A stretch of 41,615 bases of DNA from Chryseobacterium gleum (lineage in GTDB: Bacteria; Bacteroidota; Bacteroidia; Flavobacteriales_F; PHOS-HE28). Below the pieces are notes generated by a model. The model made no database searches and had not been told where the DNA came from. It worked only from the letters and a program-made list of their open reading frames with translations. Where the stretch lies: the NCBI GenBank assembly GCA_945872795.1, contig CAMCAZ010000033.1, positions 1 through 41,615 on the forward strand. Reading direction: 5' to 3'. The translations under genes and the position numbers were made by a program. Numbering within the stretch: position 1 is the stretch's first letter; each line of letters begins with the position of its first letter. Below are positions 1 through 8,074 of the stretch, piece after piece.

Positions 1-1074
1 CCCCAACTCTGCGAGGTCCGGATACGTGCCTCACAGCTTGAACTCTGTTCGGGAACGGGAGTGCAGTTCCTTGATGAGAGCTTTGGCGGTGTGACCTCCC
101 GCTCGTGGAGCTTTCCGGGTGGCGACCCTGCCACAAGCACGGACGCGGAGCCCTTTGTGACCTACCTGGAGCCTGGGATCTATCCGGTCTCGCTCACCGT
201 GAGCGATGGGGCCAATACCTTGAGCAGCCTCGACGAGCTTTCCGTGGTCGTGCTACCCGACACAGGTCTGGCCTGGCCCATCTCGGAATCCTTTGAGGGA
301 CTGACCTCACTGGACATCCCTGAATGGACCGTGGTCGACCCCGACGGCGATGGGGGGTTTGAACTGACCAGCGCCGCCGCCTACACGGGCGGTTCATCCA
401 TCCGATTGTCGAACACCAGCAGTGATCTGACCCGGGTGGATGCCATCCTGTCCAGCACCTATGATGTGAGCGACATCCAGGACCTCTCCGTCAGCTTCCG
501 CTATGCCTTTGCCCGCCGGAACGGAGGTAACGAGGACCGGCTGCGCCTGCTGGTGAGCAACAACTGCGGGGTGACATGGTCTCCGCGCAAAACGCTTCTG
601 GCCAGTGCTGCGCTCTCCACTGCGGGTGATCAATCCGGCACCTTTGTTCCGGCCGGTCAGGATCAATGGGGCTATGCCGAGGTGAACAGCTTCGGACCCA
701 ACAATCATGTCAGCGACCTGCGCCTGAAGTTCGAATTCACGAGCGGTGGAGGGAATTATGTGTACATCGATGACATCAATGTGACCGGCAATGCCATCGG
801 CACCTCCGTGCAGGAGACCAGTACCACCGGTGGGCTTTCGGCAGCCCCGAACCCGGCCACCCAACAGGTGCGGTTGACCTTCGGCCCCGACCTCATCGCA
901 CCGTTGGAGATCATCGCCTATGATGCATTGGGCAAACAAGCGGCGAGCTGGTCCGTGAACAGGGGTGACGGGAACAGCACCGACCTTGATCTGAACGGAT
1001 GGACCCCGGGCGCCTATCAACTGCAGGTGCGGTCCAGCGAACAGGTGCGTTGCATCCGCCTCATCGTCCAGTGA
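1..1074 (+). CDS. T9SS cargo protein, C-terminal part (5' end outside window)
   Basis: The frame is open from the first base of the window, so the gene begins upstream; 357 residues are visible. It starts inside a PKD-like domain (SRSWSFPGG, then a YPVSLTVSDG strand). A beta-sandwich domain of about 170 residues follows, with FRYAFARR and YVYIDDINVTG. It ends in a T9SS type A sorting domain (SAAPNPATQQVRLTF to the final RCIRLIVQ). The whole visible part aligns with the C-terminal half of the M43 metalloprotease encoded next door at 1368-3461, so the missing N-terminus may also be a pappalysin-like protease; that is inference. T9SS domains direct export across the outer membrane and attachment or release at the surface. 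The GTG at position 61 is internal and not the true start. Confidence 0.85.
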   Translation, partial: PQLCEVRIRASQLELCSGTGVQFLDESFGGVTSRSWSFPGGDPATSTDAEPFVTYLEPGIYPVSLTVSDGANTLSSLDELSVVVLPDTGLAWPISESFEGLTSLDIPEWTVVDPDGDGGFELTSAAAYTGGSSIRLSNTSSDLTRVDAILSSTYDVSDIQDLSVSFRYAFARRNGGNEDRLRLLVSNNCGVTWSPRKTLLASAALSTAGDQSGTFVPAGQDQWGYAEVNSFGPNNHVSDLRLKFEFTSGGGNYVYIDDINVTGNAIGTSVQETSTTGGLSAAPNPATQQVRLTFGPDLIAPLEIIAYDALGKQAASWSVNRGDGNSTDLDLNGWTPGAYQLQVRSSEQVRCIRLIVQ

Positions 1075-1341
1075 CCGACCGGTTCGGGAGGTGCTAGGCA
1101 CAAGAACCATGCTTACCCGGTACCGATCTAGGCGCCGCACTTCAGGGTTGGCATCCAATAGCCACCGCCTCAGGCCCCTCCGCTCATCGATCCCCGGAGG
1201 ACCCTGGTCGATCCTGACAGCAGGGTGGCCCGAAGGTCGTTCCAGTTCGCACACAGGACAGGCCTTCAAACTTGACCTAGGACACCAAACTCCCGGGGCG
1301 GGATGGTCCTTTGCGCCTTCGGCCTTGGTATGAACGGGTGG

Positions 1342-1349
1342 TAACTTTA
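1342..1349 (+). promoter_or_regulatory. Possible -7 box before the M43 protease gene
   Basis: TAACTTTA resembles the Bacteroidota -7 element TAnnTTTG and lies 18 bases before the ATG at 1368. No clear -33 TTG is correctly spaced. The rest of the 293-base gap from 1075 holds nothing else I recognise. Confidence 0.3.
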
Positions 1350-1367
1350 CGCTCAGTTATCCAGCGC

Positions 1368-3461
1368 ATGAACTCATCCCTCTTCCCTTCACGTTCGATC
1401 TTGACCGGCCTGTCCGCCTTGCTCCTGATCTCATCAGGCTTTGCGCAGGACCACGTCCATCCCTGTGGCGCGAATGACCTGACCCGCCTGTTGGGCGACC
1501 GTCACAGCGACCCGACGGAACTTGGGCGCATAGCCGATTCCGATGCTGCTTTGGAGGCTTTCACCAGTAGCTTCGAGGGATCCGAGGAGCGTGGCGGTGG
1601 CACGGGCTATGTCATCCCTTTGGTCTTCCACATCATCCACAACAACGGACCCGAGAACATCTCGGACGAGCAGATCTATGATGCTGTCAGGATCCTGAAC
1701 GAGGATTTCAACCGGGAGAATGCTGATTGGGACAACGTGAATGCGGCCTTCCAGGACATCGTTGCCGACGTGAACGTGGAGTTCCGTCTGGCTCAGAAGG
1801 ACCCCTCCGGCAATTGTTCCAAGGGCATTACGCGCACCTTGTCGACCTTGACGAATGCCGGGGACCAGACCATGAAAGAGCTGATCCAATGGCCGCGTAA
1901 CCGGTATTTGAACGTATGGGTCGCCGCCTCGGCGGATGGTGCTGCAGGGTATACCTACCGTCCTGGTGCGGTAAGCTTCTTCCCTGAAGGTGACGGGATC
2001 GTGATGATGCATACCTATACCGGCGGCATTGGGACGAGCAGTCCTGGCCGCTCACGGGCCTTGACGCACGAGGTGGGGCACTGGATCAATCTTTCACATA
2101 CCTGGGGGAACAGCAATGAACCCGGACTTGCAGAGAACTGCAATGGTGATGACAACGTATCCGATACGCCCAACACCATCGGATGGACCACCTGCAACCT
2201 GAACGGAAGTTCATGCGGCAGTCCGATCGATAACGTGGAGAACTACATGGAATACTCCTATTGCTCCAAGATGTTCACGAACGGACAGGCTACACGGATG
2301 ATCGCAGCATTGAACTCGAGCACAGCCCAACGCAATCAACTGTGGCAGACCTCCAACCTGACCTTTACAGGCGTCGCGGACACTCCGGTCCTCTGCGCGG
2401 CCGAGTTCAGCAGCAATACACGCATGATCTGCGCTGGGAATACGGTGACCTTTGCCGACGAGAGCTTCAATTCGGTCAGCTCCCGATCATGGACCTTTCC
2501 GGGCGGAGAACCTTCGGCCAGCGGAGACCTGAACCCGGTGGTGACGTATACGACCCCAGGCACCTACCCCGTGACCCTTACGGTCTCCGACGGATCGACC
2601 ACCCTCACGAATGAGACCGTCAACTACATCACAGTGCTTTCAGACCCGGGTGCTCCGGTCCCGGTGAGCGAAGGGTTCGAGAGCTTGAGCGCCGTGCCCG
2701 GCGGGGACTGGACCGTGGTCAACGAGAACACGGACAATACGTTCGCGATCACCGAGCTGGCCGCCTTTTCCGGATCGAAGAGCGTACGGGTCGTGAATTT
2801 ATCCTCGATGGCCGGTCGTGTGGACGAGCTCGTCTCCGGGACCTACGACATGACCGGTGCGGAGAGCATCACTATTTCGTTCCGATACGCCTTCGCACGC
2901 CGCACCTCCTCCAACGACGACCGCCTGCGCCTACTGGTCTCCAACAACTGCGGTGCCACGTGGTCCGTTCGGAAGCAGCTCCGCGGAACGGTGGACCTGC
3001 CCACGGCGCCCACGACCTCGGGCAGTTTCGTGCCGAACAACACACAGTGGGGCTTTGCACAGTCCAGCGCCATGAGCGACATCTTCCACGTGAGCAACTT
3101 CCGCTACAAGTTCGAGTTCGAGAGCGATGGCGGGAACAACGTGTACATCGATGACATCAACATCAACGGCATGCCAGTGGGCCTGGATGAGATGATCCTG
3201 AGCGGCGCACAGGCTCTGACGGTCGTCCCCAACCCGGCCACTGACGCCACACAGGCCCTCTTCGCCATCGGCACTGCCGACCCGGTCACATTGGATCTGC
3301 TGGACGTCACCGGCCGTGAGCTCCGCACACTGAAGCAAGGCATTCTGGCCACCGGGGAACAGCGGCTTGACATCTCCCTGGCAGGGCTGAACGCGGGCAT
3401 CTACTTCCTTCGCCTGAAGTCCGGCGGGATTCAGGAGGTCGCACGCTTCGTGGTCCAGTAA
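1368..3461 (+). CDS. Secreted M43 (pappalysin-like) zinc metalloprotease with PKD and T9SS domains
   Basis: This 697-residue protein is predicted to be a surface or secreted peptidase. The ATG at 1368 is preferred over 1311 because it puts a signal peptide first (MNSSLFPSRSILTGLSALLL, ending FAQ). The zinc motif HEVGHWINLSHTWG starts at about residue 234, giving the metzincin ligands H234, H238 and H244. The Met-turn follows in ENYMEYSYC, and both are typical of M43. A PKD domain (about 343-425) comes next, then a beta-sandwich module, then a T9SS type A sorting domain from about 619 (VVPNPATD) to the end. The C-terminal half is paralogous to the preceding gene. A strong hairpin terminator follows. 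Substrate is unknown. Confidence 0.9.
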   Translation: MNSSLFPSRSILTGLSALLLISSGFAQDHVHPCGANDLTRLLGDRHSDPTELGRIADSDAALEAFTSSFEGSEERGGGTGYVIPLVFHIIHNNGPENISDEQIYDAVRILNEDFNRENADWDNVNAAFQDIVADVNVEFRLAQKDPSGNCSKGITRTLSTLTNAGDQTMKELIQWPRNRYLNVWVAASADGAAGYTYRPGAVSFFPEGDGIVMMHTYTGGIGTSSPGRSRALTHEVGHWINLSHTWGNSNEPGLAENCNGDDNVSDTPNTIGWTTCNLNGSSCGSPIDNVENYMEYSYCSKMFTNGQATRMIAALNSSTAQRNQLWQTSNLTFTGVADTPVLCAAEFSSNTRMICAGNTVTFADESFNSVSSRSWTFPGGEPSASGDLNPVVTYTTPGTYPVTLTVSDGSTTLTNETVNYITVLSDPGAPVPVSEGFESLSAVPGGDWTVVNENTDNTFAITELAAFSGSKSVRVVNLSSMAGRVDELVSGTYDMTGAESITISFRYAFARRTSSNDDRLRLLVSNNCGATWSVRKQLRGTVDLPTAPTTSGSFVPNNTQWGFAQSSAMSDIFHVSNFRYKFEFESDGGNNVYIDDININGMPVGLDEMILSGAQALTVVPNPATDATQALFAIGTADPVTLDLLDVTGRELRTLKQGILATGEQRLDISLAGLNAGIYFLRLKSGGIQEVARFVVQ

Positions 3462-3471
3462 GGAAACCGAT

Positions 3472-3515
3472 GATACGAGAAAAGGGCAACGTCAGCGTTG
3501 CCCTTTTCTCGTATC
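3472..3515 (+). terminator. Strong hairpin terminator
   Basis: Two perfectly complementary 20-base arms (3472-3491 and 3496-3515) flank a TCAG loop, 10 bases after the protease stop codon. The descending arm contains CCCTTTTCTC. The length and symmetry suggest it can stop transcription from either side. Confidence 0.75.
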
Positions 3516-3583
3516 CGGTCCCATGGCGAGAGCAGTAACCCCATTTCGACATTCAAGGCCGGCCAAGAGATGAGCGAAAAGCA

Positions 3584-3612
3584 ACGAACCCGACCTGTGG
3601 GGCCGGGTTCGT
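3584..3612 (-). terminator. Probable terminator of the minus-strand pair 3649-4991
   Basis: Arms of nine bases (3584-3592 and 3604-3612, core CGAACCCG/CGGGTTCG) enclose an 11-base loop. On the minus strand the hairpin is followed by a T-containing tract (TTGCTTTTCG). It lies 36 bases beyond the stop codon of the gene at 3649. Confidence 0.5.
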
Positions 3613-3648
3613 CGCACGCACGCTCAGCGTGTGATCAGCGGGATGCGG

Positions 3649-4092
3649 TCATTCCTTGAAGCCCACCATGATGGCGACGCAACCCACGTGCACCATCTCG
3701 GATTTCCCTTTGGTAGGTACCCAGACGACCAGCTTCATCTGCATGGTGGCAGCAGCCTTCAGATCGAAGTGATGCTTGGGCTCATCGGCGAGGCTCTCGA
3801 AGACGATCTTGCCATTGGTGTCCATGAGCTTCCAGTTCACCTCTCCGAGGATGGGATGGGTACAGACCATCACGCGGTACTCCTGACCGCTGAAGAAGGT
3901 CAGGGCCACCTCGGCCTCCTCTCCAGGAGCAAGCTGGGCCGCATTGAAGGATTCGTTGAATTTGTAGGGTGCCAGTTCAGGCACGCACTTGTTCTTGGCG
4001 AAACTGCGGCATTGGGCCTGGGCGGAGCCAGCGACCAACAGGAGCACACCGGCCACAGCTGCATGGATCAGGGACGTACGTACGGTTGACAT
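3649..4092 (-). CDS. Small secreted protein of unknown function
   Basis: The 147-residue product has a clear signal peptide (hydrophobic AAVAGVLLLVAGSAQA, probable cleavage after AQA). The mature part is a single compact domain of about 120 residues with two cysteines near its start (CRSF, KCVPEL) and two more later (VMVCTHP, VGCVAIM). It looks like an all-beta extracytoplasmic protein, with alternating hydrophobic strands such as YRVMVC, VNWKLMD and MQMKLVVWVP. I do not recognise a characterised family. It starts eight bases after the stop of the lipoprotein gene 4101-4991, so the two are very probably cotranscribed and may act together in the cell envelope. Confidence 0.8.
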   Translation of the reverse strand: MSTVRTSLIHAAVAGVLLLVAGSAQAQCRSFAKNKCVPELAPYKFNESFNAAQLAPGEEAEVALTFFSGQEYRVMVCTHPILGEVNWKLMDTNGKIVFESLADEPKHHFDLKAAATMQMKLVVWVPTKGKSEMVHVGCVAIMVGFKE

Positions 4093-4100
4093 GGCGGTGA

Positions 4101-4991
4101 TCAGTTGATGTAGGAATTCCGGATGGTGGCAGCCTTGTCCCTGATGGCCGTCAACTGAGCATCGGTGAGGCTGGAGGGAGGGGCATCGCCACCGAGTACG
4201 GCAACGCCGTTCTCCTGTGTGAGGGTGGCATTGCCACCGCTACCAGCTCCCACCTCGGCGTATAAGGCTTCCAAGGCCCGGAGGTCGGTCTTCACCCCGG
4301 CCAGGGCAGGGTCCTCCACTTGATAGCCGTCGATGAGGGCGATGAGATCGCCCAGGGAAAGCTTCTGTTCGGCAATACGCTGGCGCAGTTCAGGAGAATC
4401 GTTGGTGAGGGAGACCTGAGTGGCGATGTACAGTCCCTCGACCCATCCCCCGGCGATCATCAGTGCGCTGATGTTGTCGCGACCGTTTTCCTTCAGGTAG
4501 GCATCCACGTTCCAATAGGTCTCGCTGATCACATCGAGCAGCGCATCACGGTCGCCCCTGTTCTTTTCCATCACCTCCAGGGTACTGTCGTTGAATGCAC
4601 TGATCACACCCAGCCGATCGGCGAGCTTCTTGGAGCAGGACGTGTAGAACATGCTCTCCTGGGTATGATTGAAGACGCTGGTGTAGCTCAGGTCCGCGCC
4701 ATAGATGCCCAGATTCAGCGCCTGGCTGCTGGCGGTGGTGTACGTATCGACCTTCTTCACATCGTTCAGGATCTTGCTGTTGTATACCGCGCCAGCCTTC
4801 TGGAGCAGTGCTGCGGTCTCCATGGGTGAGGGGATGTTGTAGAAGATGTTCCGGGTCCTTTTAAGGCGATCGCCCTGCAAGATGCTGTCGGAAGCATTCT
4901 CCACGTTCAATTGATCCTGCGGCTGTTGCTCACCACCACAGGCGGAGAACAGGATCAGCATTGCCAGCAGGGGCCATTTCATGGTTCGCAT
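4101..4991 (-). CDS. Predicted lipoprotein of unknown function
   Basis: The 296-residue product starts with a lipoprotein-type leader: WPLLAMLILFSAC, with the modified cysteine at about residue 18, followed by GGEQQPQ. The rest is helical and contains no motif I can name. It has regions resembling heme- or ligand-free helical bundles (LGDLIALIDGYQVED; SLTDAQLTAIRDKAATIRN). ATG 4991 is used; ATG 4982 three codons in is an alternative that would also keep the leader. It is the first gene of a two-gene minus-strand unit with 3649-4092. A weak -7-like sequence lies at 5017-5024 (TACATTGA on the minus strand). Confidence 0.8.
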   Translation of the reverse strand: MRTMKWPLLAMLILFSACGGEQQPQDQLNVENASDSILQGDRLKRTRNIFYNIPSPMETAALLQKAGAVYNSKILNDVKKVDTYTTASSQALNLGIYGADLSYTSVFNHTQESMFYTSCSKKLADRLGVISAFNDSTLEVMEKNRGDRDALLDVISETYWNVDAYLKENGRDNISALMIAGGWVEGLYIATQVSLTNDSPELRQRIAEQKLSLGDLIALIDGYQVEDPALAGVKTDLRALEALYAEVGAGSGGNATLTQENGVAVLGGDAPPSSLTDAQLTAIRDKAATIRNSYIN

Positions 4992-5049
4992 CGGTCGCGG
5001 CGGGTTTGGAGAAATTTCAATGTAAAGGTCCTTGGCCTGATGGCGGCGA

Positions 5050-7911
5050 TCAGTGTGCCTCCAACCAGTTTTTCCCCAAGTTCATGTCAACAACAAGTGG
5101 CACATCCAGTTCCAAGGCTCCTTCCATCAGCTCACGCACGAGCCGTTGTACGGCAGCGACCTCCTGAAGTTGCACATCGAACACCAATTCGTCATGCACC
5201 TGAAGGAGCAGCCTGCTCCGCAGCGCTTCCTGCCTGATGCGTTCATGGATCCGGACCATGGCCAGCTTGATGATGTCCGCTGCCGTGCCCTGCATGGGGG
5301 CATTGATGGCCACTCGCTCGGCGGCTGCGCGCACGGTCTGATTGGCACTGGTGATATCGGGAAGGTATCGACGCCGACCCAGAAGGGTCTTGACATAGCC
5401 GTGCTGTCGCGCGAACTCGACCTGCTCATCCATGTAGCGTCGGACACCGGGGAATTGCGCGAAATAGTCGTCGATGATCTGTTTGGCCTCCCCCCGCGGT
5501 ATGCCAAGGTTCTGGCTCAGACCAAAGGCCCCCTGGCCGTAAGCGATACCGAAGTTCACGGCCTTTGCGCGTCCACGTTGCTCCCGGGTCACCTCGGCGA
5601 TGTCCACATTGAAGACCTTGGCCGCCGTGGCCGCGTGGATGTCGAGGCCGTGGCGGAAGGCCTCCTGCATGTTCCGATCTCCGCTCATGTGGGCGATGAC
5701 CCTCAGTTCGATCTGACTGTAGTCAGCGCTGAGCAGCAGGTGCTGATCATCCCGCGGCACGAAGGCCTTGCGGATCTCTCGCCCCTTCTCCGTCCGGATG
5801 GGGATGTTCTGGAGGTTGGGGTCATCGCTGCTCAATCGTCCCGTGGCGGCCACGGCCTGGCGGTAGTTGGTGTGCACGCGGCCCGTGGAGGGATCCACCA
5901 TGGTGGGCAGGGTATCCACATAGGTGCCCTTCAGTTTGCGCAGGCTGCGGTAGTCCAGGATCATGGGCACCACGGGGTGGGCCAGGGCAAGTTCAGCAAG
6001 GACGTCCTCGCTGGTCTGGTACTGGCCGGTCTTGGTCTTCTTCGGTTTGTCCCCGCCGATCTTGAGCGTTTCGAAAAGGACGTCGCCCAGCTGTTTGGGA
6101 GAGTCAATATTGAAAGGGATGCCCCCGCAGGCCTCGCGGATCTGGTCTTGCAAGCGCAGGATATCCTTCCCCAGCTCTTCGCTGAAGGCCTTCAACGCCT
6201 CCACATCCAGGCGGATGCCCTCCCTTTCCATGTCCGCCAGTACGCGGACCAGGGGCATCTCCGTTCGGCTGAAGAGCTCCTCCATCCCATCCTCTTTCAA
6301 CCTGGGAGCGAAGGCCTCATGCAGCTGCCAGGTGATGTCCGCATCCTCCATGGCGTACTCGGCCACCTGCTCCACGGGCACGTCGCGCATGTTCTTCTGG
6401 CCCTTGCCTTTCGGTCCGATCAGGGTGGTGATGCTCACCGGGCGATAGCCCAGTACCGTCTCGGCCATGTAGTCCATGCCGTGGCGCAGTTCGGGCTGGA
6501 GCAGGTAGTGGGCCAGCATGGTATCGAACTGCGGCCCGGCGAGGTGTACGCCCTGGTTCTCCAGGACGATCAGGTCGTATTTGATGTTCTGGCCCACCTT
6601 CACAATATCCGCATTCTCCAACACAGACTTGAAATGGGCCACCACGGCCATGGCCTCGTCACGGTCGGCCGGCACGGGCACGTACCAGCCGGAATGGGCC
6701 TTCCAGCTGAAGGAAAGGCCTACGAGCTGGGCCTGCCGCTCATCGATGCTGGTGGTCTCGGTATCGAAACAGAAGCGCTCCAACGCGGCCAGTTCCGCGG
6801 CCAGGGACTCCTGTTCCACCGAGGTCGATGCGATCCGGTACTGGTGCTCCGTGGTCCCGATGGTGGCCAACGACGTGAAATGCTGCGGGCCTTCCTCACC
6901 CACTGACACCGCACCAGTGGAGAACATATCCATCTGGTCCTGATGGACCTTTCCGTTCCGTTTGGGGGCCACCACCGGCGCATTGGGTCGGGCCTCCTCT
7001 CCCAGCACGGTCTTCAGCAGGTTGCGGAACTCCAGCTCGCTGAACACCTCCAGCACCTTGTCCTTGTCCGGAGGGTCCAGGTGCAACGCTGTGTGATCGA
7101 TCTCCACCGGAGCATCCACCAGAATGGTGGCCAGTCGTTTGGACAGGATGCCTTGCTGTTTATGCTCAACGATCCGTTCTCCGAGCTTGCCTTTGATCTC
7201 TCCGGCATGTTCGATCACGGCTTCAAGGCTTCCGTATTCCTGCACCAGCTTTATGGCGGTCTTCTCACCCACGCCCGGTATCCCGGGGATGTTGTCCACC
7301 GCATCACCCATCAGGCCAAGGATGTCCCGTACCTGATCGGTGTTCGCCAGACCCCACCGGGCGCAGATCTCCTGGGGTCCCAGCACCTCGGGGGGGGAAC
7401 CCGCGCGACCCGGCTTGTACATCAGGATCCTGTCCGTGACCAGTTGGCCAAAATCCTTGTCGGGGGTCACCATGTAGGTGATATACCCCTCATTTTCAGC
7501 CTTTTTTGCCAGCGTCCCGATCACGTCATCGGCTTCATAACCATCGCTCTCGATGACCGGGATATTGAAGGCCTCGATGATCCGCCGGATGTAGGGCACA
7601 TTGGTCCGGATGTCGTCGGGCATTTCCTGCCGGTTGGCCTTGTACTCCACATGTTCGATATGCCTGTCCGTGGGGGCAGCGGTATCGAAGACCACCGCGA
7701 TATGGGTGGGCTTCTCACGCTTGATGAGGTCGAGCAAGGTGAGGGTGAAGCCGAAGGCGGCACTGGTGTTCAGCCGCTGGCTGTTGATCCGTGGGGCCTT
7801 GATGAAGCTGAAATAGGCCCGGTAGATGAGGGCGTAGGCATCGAGCAGGAACAGGCGTTTGTCTTCCGCCACCGGTTGGAGCGGAGCATCATGAACAGTA
7901 CCGAAGGTCAT
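5050..7911 (-). CDS. polA: DNA polymerase I
   Basis: This 953-residue enzyme fills gaps and removes RNA primers during replication and repair. The N-terminal 5'-nuclease domain shows FLLDAYALIYRAYFSF and DGYEADDVIG, with the helix-hairpin-helix IPGIPGVGEKTA. The 3'-5' proofreading domain appears active: FDTETTS (D383, E385), VGQNIKYD and YAMEDAD. The polymerase domain has DYSQIELR (D730), RAKAVNFGIAYGQG and the VHDELVFD motif (D907). Length fits the family (E. coli 928). The start ATG 7911 is chosen over a longer frame beginning at 8019, because the extra N-terminus is proline/glycine-rich and unlike PolA. A -7-like box sits directly before this start. The gene stands alone, divergent from 8075. 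Confidence 0.97.
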   Translation of the reverse strand: MTFGTVHDAPLQPVAEDKRLFLLDAYALIYRAYFSFIKAPRINSQRLNTSAAFGFTLTLLDLIKREKPTHIAVVFDTAAPTDRHIEHVEYKANRQEMPDDIRTNVPYIRRIIEAFNIPVIESDGYEADDVIGTLAKKAENEGYITYMVTPDKDFGQLVTDRILMYKPGRAGSPPEVLGPQEICARWGLANTDQVRDILGLMGDAVDNIPGIPGVGEKTAIKLVQEYGSLEAVIEHAGEIKGKLGERIVEHKQQGILSKRLATILVDAPVEIDHTALHLDPPDKDKVLEVFSELEFRNLLKTVLGEEARPNAPVVAPKRNGKVHQDQMDMFSTGAVSVGEEGPQHFTSLATIGTTEHQYRIASTSVEQESLAAELAALERFCFDTETTSIDERQAQLVGLSFSWKAHSGWYVPVPADRDEAMAVVAHFKSVLENADIVKVGQNIKYDLIVLENQGVHLAGPQFDTMLAHYLLQPELRHGMDYMAETVLGYRPVSITTLIGPKGKGQKNMRDVPVEQVAEYAMEDADITWQLHEAFAPRLKEDGMEELFSRTEMPLVRVLADMEREGIRLDVEALKAFSEELGKDILRLQDQIREACGGIPFNIDSPKQLGDVLFETLKIGGDKPKKTKTGQYQTSEDVLAELALAHPVVPMILDYRSLRKLKGTYVDTLPTMVDPSTGRVHTNYRQAVAATGRLSSDDPNLQNIPIRTEKGREIRKAFVPRDDQHLLLSADYSQIELRVIAHMSGDRNMQEAFRHGLDIHAATAAKVFNVDIAEVTREQRGRAKAVNFGIAYGQGAFGLSQNLGIPRGEAKQIIDDYFAQFPGVRRYMDEQVEFARQHGYVKTLLGRRRYLPDITSANQTVRAAAERVAINAPMQGTAADIIKLAMVRIHERIRQEALRSRLLLQVHDELVFDVQLQEVAAVQRLVRELMEGALELDVPLVVDMNLGKNWLEAH

Positions 7912-7915
7912 GGGG

Positions 7916-7923
7916 CCAAGATA
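7916..7923 (-). promoter_or_regulatory. -7-like box of polA
   Basis: On the minus strand TATCTTGG stands only four bases before the polA ATG. If it is the -7 element, the transcript would start at or next to the start codon (leaderless). Confidence 0.4.
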
Positions 7924-7994
7924 ACCCCCATGCCCTCTGCCGAACGGACCCTCAAAAGGTGGATCTAGGGGGGGCCATCCAGGCGGTCGGTCGA

Positions 7995-8002
7995 TAATTT
8001 TG
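7995..8002 (+). promoter_or_regulatory. -7 box (TAnnTTTG) of the 8075 gene
   Basis: TAATTTTG matches the Bacteroidota -7 consensus exactly. It lies 72 bases before the ATG at 8075, predicting a 5' leader of about 65 bases. No clear -33 element is seen. Confidence 0.5.
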
Positions 8003-8074
8003 CACACCCAGGCCACCAATGTTCATATCTTTCGTCTCCTTACAGGAGTTAAATACCTGAACCGGAATTCACGA

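Noticed and set aside
1-3461. One gene split by a frameshift instead of two paralogues
   Set aside because: The first gene has its own complete sorting domain and stop, and the second has its own signal peptide. They are complete repeats of domain order, not two halves.
5053-6906. 617-codon open frame opposite polA
   Set aside because: It is antisense to the conserved exonuclease and polymerase domains of polA and is only open because GC-rich codon use leaves few stops. The translation has no recognisable domain.
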